Below are positions 30,656 through 34,878 of a stretch of DNA of 34,878 nucleotides, piece by piece (the first letter of the stretch is position 1; each line of letters starts with the position of its first letter). The notes beneath the pieces were generated by a model. That model saw only the letters and a list, made by a program, of their open reading frames with translations. It was not told where the DNA came from and made no database searches. The DNA comes from Chloroflexota bacterium (GTDB lineage: Bacteria > Chloroflexota > Anaerolineae > B4-G1 > DUEL01): assembly GCA_011388675.1 (NCBI GenBank), contig DROW01000074.1, positions 1 to 34,878 on the forward strand. The letters are read 5' to 3'. A program made the translations under genes and the position numbers.

Positions 30656-31584
30656 GGGTGGACGTCTCGGTCATTGTGGTCAGTTGGAATACACGGAGAT
30701 TGCTGGAACAGTGCCTGCGGTCTGTCTACGAGACGGCGGAGGACCTGGCGGTGGAGGTCATCGTGGTGGACAACGGCTCCTCCGACGGAAGCGTGGAGGC
30801 AGTGCGGGATCGGTTCCCCGAGGCCCGGTTGATCGTCAATTCCGAGAACGTGGGGTTCGCTCGGGCCAACAACCAGGCGATGGAGGTCGCTCGCGGGCGG
30901 TACTTCCTGCTCCTGAACAGCGACGCTGTGCTGCGGCCCGGCGCGCTGAAGGCACTGGTGGGCTGCCTGGAGGCCCACCCCCGGGCGGGGATCGTGGGAG
31001 GGCGGCTGGTGAACCCCGACGGGAGTTTCCAGGCCTCGTATATGGACTTTCCCACGCTTTGGGGGGAAATCTTGCTGATGCTCAAACTGCACCCCTTGTT
31101 CCACTCCCCTTACTTCCCCAGCCGGCCGCCGGAGAAAAGCGGGGTTGTGCGAGAGGCAGGCTGGGTCCCTGGGGCCTGCCTGCTGGTGCGGCGGGAGGTG
31201 TGGGAGGAGATCGGCGGGCTGGATGAGACCTACTTTATGTACTCCGAGGAAGTGGATTGGTGCTGGCGAGCCCGGCAGGCAGGCTGGAGGGTGTACTACA
31301 CACCCGAAGCGGAGATCGTCCACTGGGGCGGACAGAGCATCGGCCAGGTGCCGCTGGAGAAGCGGGCGTGGGTGTATCGAGGGAAGTGGCTCTTCTTCCG
31401 ACGACACCGGGGGAGACGGACGGCCACGCTGTTCCGCCTGGCCCTGCTCGGAACGACAGTGCTGAAGATGGGGGCGTGGCTCCCGCTGCTGGCCGCACCA
31501 GCCCGGGCGACGCGCGACCGCGCCCGACGGAACCTCCGGTCCTACCGCAGGCTGATCAGCGCGATGGGAGGGCTGACGGGATGA
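30652..31584 (+). CDS. GT2-family glycosyltransferase C (rhamnosyltransferase-like)
   Basis: 310 residues; ATG overlaps the preceding stop (ATGA). GT-A motifs: VSVIVVSWNTRRLL at 5-18, VVDNGSSDGS near 40-49, ENVGFARANNQAM, YFLLLNSDAVLRPGA near 84-98, WVPGACLLVRREVW and YFMYSEEVDWCWRAR near 199-213. The order and wording parallel the protein encoded at 26365, so the two are paralogues. The C-terminal part has a hydrophobic segment (LALLGTTVLKMGAWLPLLAAPA) that probably anchors it at the membrane. Donor and linkage are unknown; a rhamnosyltransferase-like role is the usual reading of this branch. Confidence 0.93.
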   Translation: MRVDVSVIVVSWNTRRLLEQCLRSVYETAEDLAVEVIVVDNGSSDGSVEAVRDRFPEARLIVNSENVGFARANNQAMEVARGRYFLLLNSDAVLRPGALKALVGCLEAHPRAGIVGGRLVNPDGSFQASYMDFPTLWGEILLMLKLHPLFHSPYFPSRPPEKSGVVREAGWVPGACLLVRREVWEEIGGLDETYFMYSEEVDWCWRARQAGWRVYYTPEAEIVHWGGQSIGQVPLEKRAWVYRGKWLFFRRHRGRRTATLFRLALLGTTVLKMGAWLPLLAAPARATRDRARRNLRSYRRLISAMGGLTG

Positions 31585-32879
31585 GGCGACCGTTGCGCGT
31601 CCTGTTCATCGCCCAGGTCTTCCCCTACCCTCTGGACAGCGGCCCCAAGATCCGGGCTTACTACGTCCTCCGCTATCTGGCTTCCCGCCACCGGGTGACG
31701 CTGGTGGCTTTCGTCACCCACCCCCGGGAACTGCAGTTCGTGGACCACCTGGCCTCCTTCTGCGAAGCGGTCTATCCGGTGCAACGGCCCCGCTCCCTCT
31801 GGCGGGAGGGGCTGGCGATGGCCCGCAGTCTCTTCACCGGCCGCCCCTTCATGATCGAGCGCCACTTCGACCGGGGGATGGCCCGCCTGGTGAAGGACCT
31901 GGCTGCGAGGGAACGGTTCGACCTGATCCACGTGGACCAGATCAAGGTGGCCCAGTACGGCCTGCGGATCAAGGGGGTCCCCCGCGTCATCGACAAGCAC
32001 AACGCCTACGCGCTGGTGCTGAAGGGCGTGGCCCAGACCGACCCCTCCCCGCTGCGGCGGCTGGTGGCCCGGCTGGACTGGCGCCGGATGGCCCGGTACG
32101 AGGGAATGGTCTGCCGCGTCTTCGACGGGGTGGTCGCCGTTACAGAGATGGATCGAGACGCACTGCTCCGGTTTTCCGGCAACGGGCGGGAGATCCCCGT
32201 GATCCCCATCGCCACCGACTGCGGGGCCGTCCGGCCGGTCCGCCGCCGGACCGACGCACGGGACATCCTGATCCTGGGCTCCCTCTTCTACCCCCCCAAC
32301 GTCGATGGGGCGGTCTGGTTCACCCGGGAGATCTTTCCCCGGGTGCGGGCGGAGGTGCCGGACGCGCGGCTGCTCCTGGTCGGCGGGCGACCCGCGCCGG
32401 AGGTGGTCGCCCTGGGGCGGGAGGACGGGGTGGAGGTCACGGGCTACGTGGAGGACCTGCAACCCTATCTGGAGCGGACGGCGGTGATGGCGGTGCCGCT
32501 CCGCTTCGGCAGCGGGATGCGGGTGAAGATCCTGGACGGCCTGGCCTGGGGTCTGCCGATGGTCTCCACCTCCGTCGGCTGCGAGGGGATCGACGTGACG
32601 CCTGGACAGGACATCCTGCTGGCCGACGCGCCGGAGACCTTCGCCGCCCAGGTGGTGCGGGTATTGCAGGATCGGCACTTGGCCGATGCGCTCTCCGCCA
32701 ACGGACGCCGCTTGGCGGAACAGCGGTACGACTGGCGGGTCCTCTACCCCCGTTGGGACGAGGTCTACGCCAGTGTGCTGGGAGATGGTGAGATAACCAA
32801 ACACCACAGAGGCACAGAGAACACGGAGAAATCTCAAGAAAACAGAGAAACCTCTGTGTCCTCTGCGCCTCTGTGGTGA
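31581..32879 (+). CDS. GT4-type glycosyltransferase D with repeat-derived tail
   Basis: 432 residues; ATG overlaps the preceding stop. The N-terminus RVLFIAQVFPYPLDSGPKIR and the C-terminal domain (LILGSLFYPPNVDGAVWF, GSGMRVKILDGLAWGLPMVST) make it a close paralogue of the enzyme encoded at 28006, of Stp1/TIGR03087 type. At the donor-binding position it has Asp319 where its paralogue has Glu316. From about residue 407 to the stop the protein reads KHHRGTENTEKSQENRETSV..., which comes from the inverted repeat at 32802-32878. The original stop was probably destroyed or displaced by that element. The enzyme domain is complete without this tail. Confidence 0.92.
   Translation: MRRPLRVLFIAQVFPYPLDSGPKIRAYYVLRYLASRHRVTLVAFVTHPRELQFVDHLASFCEAVYPVQRPRSLWREGLAMARSLFTGRPFMIERHFDRGMARLVKDLAARERFDLIHVDQIKVAQYGLRIKGVPRVIDKHNAYALVLKGVAQTDPSPLRRLVARLDWRRMARYEGMVCRVFDGVVAVTEMDRDALLRFSGNGREIPVIPIATDCGAVRPVRRRTDARDILILGSLFYPPNVDGAVWFTREIFPRVRAEVPDARLLLVGGRPAPEVVALGREDGVEVTGYVEDLQPYLERTAVMAVPLRFGSGMRVKILDGLAWGLPMVSTSVGCEGIDVTPGQDILLADAPETFAAQVVRVLQDRHLADALSANGRRLAEQRYDWRVLYPRWDEVYASVLGDGEITKHHRGTENTEKSQENRETSVSSAPLW
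32802..32878. repeat. Dispersed inverted repeat (CACCACAGAGGC family) at a gene junction
   Basis: The left arm at 32802-32828 and right arm at 32852-32878 match as inverse complements at 24 of 27 positions around a 23-nt AT-richer loop. The arms begin caccacagaggc and end gcctctgtggtg. The element encodes the tail of the GT4 enzyme, contains most of its stop codon and ends 21 bp before the next start. A decayed relative lies at 3227-3298. The transcript could fold into a strong hairpin, but no T-run follows. Confidence 0.85.
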
Positions 32880-32899
32880 AGAAACTTGGGAGGAACATT

Positions 32900-34570
32900 G
32901 TGGGGAAAAACGGACGTTGTTTGGTCATCGGGCTGGACGGCGGCTCGCCGGATCTGATCCGACGGTGGGCCAACGAGGGAAGGTTGCCCAACCTGGCCCG
33001 TCTCATTGAGGAGGGTGCCTTCGGACCTCTACGGTCCACCTACCCGCCCATCTCCGCCGCTGCCTGGGTGACTTTTCTGACGGGGCAGGAACCGGGGCAG
33101 CACGGCATCTTCGACTTCCGCAACTACGACCCTACCCGGTACACCTGCACCGACGAGGCGATCGTCAACTCGACCGCCTTCGCCGGACGGACGATGTTGG
33201 ACGTGGCGGGGGCCTACGGCCGACGGGTGGGAGCGGTCACGGTCCCCATCACCTATCCGACCTGGCCGGTCAACGGCGCGATGGTCGCCGGCTACCCGAC
33301 CCCCGACGCGAAGCGGGCCTTCACCTACCCGCCGGAACTGGGGGAACGGCTGGGCTCACTGACGGAGGACTCCGCCTTCTTCCGCTCCCGCGCCCCCGAA
33401 GAGGTGGCCCGGGAACTGATTCGGCTGGTGCAGGACCGGGCGGAGGCGGCCCGGTGGATGCTCCAAGACGACGACTACGACCTCTTCATCGTCGTCTTCG
33501 GAGCCACCGACCGGGCGCAGCACGACTTCTGGCACCACTTCGACCCCGATTTCCCCACCCACGACCCGGCGGAGGCGGAACGGTTCGGCTCGGTGATCCT
33601 GGAGGTCTACCAGGAGGCGGACCGAGCGATCGGACAACTGCTGGAGACAATGCCGGAGGACACGACCGTGCTGGTGATGTCCGACCACGGCGCGGGCCCG
33701 CGGGCCACCCGACAGGTCCACTTCAACGCCTGGCTGGCGCAGGAGGGGCTGTTGCAGATGCGGCAGGGAGGTGGGTCGCCGCTGCGGTGGGCGCGCCCCC
33801 TCTACCGGGCCTTCAAGGCCCGCTTCCCCTATCAGGAACAGGTCTACCGCCGACTGCCCCCAGCCCTGAAACGGCTGGCCTCCCGCGTCGATTCTGACGC
33901 CGAACTGGGGATCGGCGACGTGGACTGGGGGCGGACGGTGGCCTATCGCTTTCCGATGTATCCCCCTGTGGAGGGCATCGTGATCAATCTGCGCGGGCGG
34001 CAGCCGGAGGGGATCGTCGAGCCGGGAGCCGAATACGAACGACTGCGGGATGAGATCATCGAGCACCTCCAGGGCCTGACCGACCCGGAGACCGGCACGC
34101 CGATCGTGGAGGTCGCCCTCCGACGGGAGGAACTCTATCGGGGCGACCATCTGGAGCGAGTGCCGGACATCGTGGTGGTGATGGCGGAGGGGTATGAGGG
34201 CGGATCGGCCCTCTCCGGCCCCTTCGTCACCCCGATCCCTCTGGACGACCTGCGTCGGCTCAGCGGGGCGCACCGGATGGACGGGGTGCTCATCGCCCGC
34301 GGGCCGGGGGTCCGGCAGGGGGAAAGGGTCGAGGGAGCCCGGATCGTCGACCTCGCACCGACCATCCTGTACACGCTGGGGGTGCCGGTCCCGCGCCAGA
34401 TGGACGGCCGCGTGCTCGCGGACCTCTTCGAGCCGGGGCACGTGGCCGCCCGACCCGTGGAACGGGTGGACTGGACGGGCGAGAGGGTTGGGTTGGAGGA
34501 AAGCGGACTCTCCGAGGAGGAGGAGAGCGTCATTCGGGAGAAACTGCGCCGATTGGGGTATATCGAGTGA
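32900..34570 (+). CDS. Alkaline-phosphatase-superfamily phosphodiesterase 2
   Basis: 556 residues from GTG 32900, chosen because GGGAGG (32886-32891) is 8 nt upstream; the GTG at 32873 lies inside the inverted repeat. Catalytic pattern: Asp13 in GLDGG, candidate nucleophile Ser52 in PPISAAAW, FLTGQEPGQHGIFDF, ATDRAQHDFWHHFD, SDHGAGPR, and a late His in SGAHRMDG. There is no signal peptide, so it is cytoplasmic. It resembles the protein encoded at 10098 in order of motifs and in its C-terminus (REKLRRLGYIE), but has Ser instead of Thr as presumed nucleophile and a fuller His set. Such proteins probably act on phosphodiester or nucleotide-sugar substrates; the true substrate is unknown. Confidence 0.88.
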   Translation: MGKNGRCLVIGLDGGSPDLIRRWANEGRLPNLARLIEEGAFGPLRSTYPPISAAAWVTFLTGQEPGQHGIFDFRNYDPTRYTCTDEAIVNSTAFAGRTMLDVAGAYGRRVGAVTVPITYPTWPVNGAMVAGYPTPDAKRAFTYPPELGERLGSLTEDSAFFRSRAPEEVARELIRLVQDRAEAARWMLQDDDYDLFIVVFGATDRAQHDFWHHFDPDFPTHDPAEAERFGSVILEVYQEADRAIGQLLETMPEDTTVLVMSDHGAGPRATRQVHFNAWLAQEGLLQMRQGGGSPLRWARPLYRAFKARFPYQEQVYRRLPPALKRLASRVDSDAELGIGDVDWGRTVAYRFPMYPPVEGIVINLRGRQPEGIVEPGAEYERLRDEIIEHLQGLTDPETGTPIVEVALRREELYRGDHLERVPDIVVVMAEGYEGGSALSGPFVTPIPLDDLRRLSGAHRMDGVLIARGPGVRQGERVEGARIVDLAPTILYTLGVPVPRQMDGRVLADLFEPGHVAARPVERVDWTGERVGLEESGLSEEEESVIREKLRRLGYIE

Positions 34571-34583
34571 GCAGGACGGGAAG

Positions 34584-34878
34584 ATGAGACGGGCTGCATT
34601 GCTTTTCCTGATCCTTTTGATCTGCTACGCCTACTTCCTCCCCCGCTGGGCGGAGTGGAACCAGAACTCGCGGATGGACCTGACGATGGCCCTCGTCGAG
34701 CAGGGGACCTTCGTCATCGACGACTATTACGAGAACACGGGGGACTACGCCGTTTACGGCGGCCACGTCTACACCGACAAGGCCCCCGGCACCTCGTTCG
34801 TCGGCGTGCCCGCCTACGCGGCGTTCCGCGCGCTGGCCCGGCTGCCGGTCGTGGAGCGACTCCTGCAGCGAGCAAGCC
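34584..34878 (+). CDS. GT39/ArnT-like multispan membrane protein, 5' part
   Basis: The gene runs off the right edge after about 98 codons. The N-terminus is MRRAALLFLILLICYAYFLP, a membrane helix, followed by an external loop with NQNSRMDLTMALVEQGTFVI, DDYYENTGDYA and YTDKAPGTSFVGVPAYAAF. This loop pattern (N-x-R-x-D, then GDYA, then DKAPG) is one I associate with large membrane proteins of the GT-C/GT39 type that take sugars from polyprenyl-phosphate carriers. The C-terminal parts that would settle it are missing. It begins 13 nt after the phosphodiesterase gene and continues the operon. Confidence 0.6.
   Translation, partial: MRRAALLFLILLICYAYFLPRWAEWNQNSRMDLTMALVEQGTFVIDDYYENTGDYAVYGGHVYTDKAPGTSFVGVPAYAAFRALARLPVVERLLQRAS

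Noticed and set aside
32873-32900. GTG at 32873 as start of the second phosphodiesterase
   Set aside because: It lies within the inverted repeat and without its own ribosome site; GTG 32900 has GGGAGG at 8 nt and begins just before the conserved first strand.
1-34878. Search by eye for tRNA or rRNA genes, insertion sequences and integrase or att sites
   Set aside because: I saw no tRNA-like cloverleaf, rRNA segment, transposase or integrase gene, and no flanking direct repeats that would support a mobile island.

Overview
The window is GC-rich and every gene I can support lies on the + strand. The best guess for its origin is a member of the Chloroflexota (Anaerolineae-like). This rests on inference: monoderm-style cell-surface genes with no outer-membrane export genes, secreted proteins with an [FL]LPLV motif near the C-terminus, and short dispersed repeats of kinds I associate with such genomes. 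It cannot be proven from this window alone.

Region 1 (1-4494) is ordinary chromosome. It holds the 3' end of a VUT/YhhQ-type queuosine-precursor transporter gene, an AIM24-family protein, a secreted metallophosphoesterase with a Pro/Ser/Thr linker, the GTPase Era, and a coiled-coil protein with an internal twin-arginine motif.

Region 2 (4400-8045) is a regulatory and chain-length-control block. It has two OmpR/PhoB-type response regulators without a histidine kinase, separated by hairpins that include a good intrinsic terminator. The second regulator overlaps by four bases (ATGA) a Wzz/BY-kinase-like protein. That protein has an Arg in place of the Walker A Lys, no tyrosine tail, and a C-terminal excisionase/MerR-type helix-turn-helix. 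A 97-base leader with a 10-bp inverted repeat follows.

Region 3 (8046-34878, running off the end) is one unbroken array of 21 co-directional genes with gaps of at most 43 nt and many start/stop overlaps. It reads as a surface-glycan operon: a Wzm/Wzt-type ABC exporter with a C-terminal glycan-recognition domain, seven putative glycosyltransferases (three GT2, four GT4/GT-B) plus one further GT-B-like enzyme, two left-handed beta-helix acyltransferases, a GNAT protein, an asparagine-synthetase homologue lacking the Cys nucleophile, a heptose-7-phosphate-kinase-type GHMP kinase, an SGNH protein, an O-antigen ligase/polymerase, two alkaline-phosphatase-superfamily phosphodiesterases, a 1431-residue FG-GAP/Ig-like surface protein, and the start of a GT39-like membrane protein. 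The likely flow is sugar activation (GHMP kinase), glycan assembly on the cytoplasmic face, modification by acyl, amido or phospho groups, export by Wzm/Wzt, and polymerisation or ligation outside.

The most unusual signals are the Wzz/BY-kinase/HTH fusion and a set of 7- or 8-nt tandem arrays and inverted repeats at gene 3' ends. These arrays write C-terminal tails, lie at or next to the Shine-Dalgarno sequences of following genes, and in one case form a perfect four-run G-quadruplex motif.
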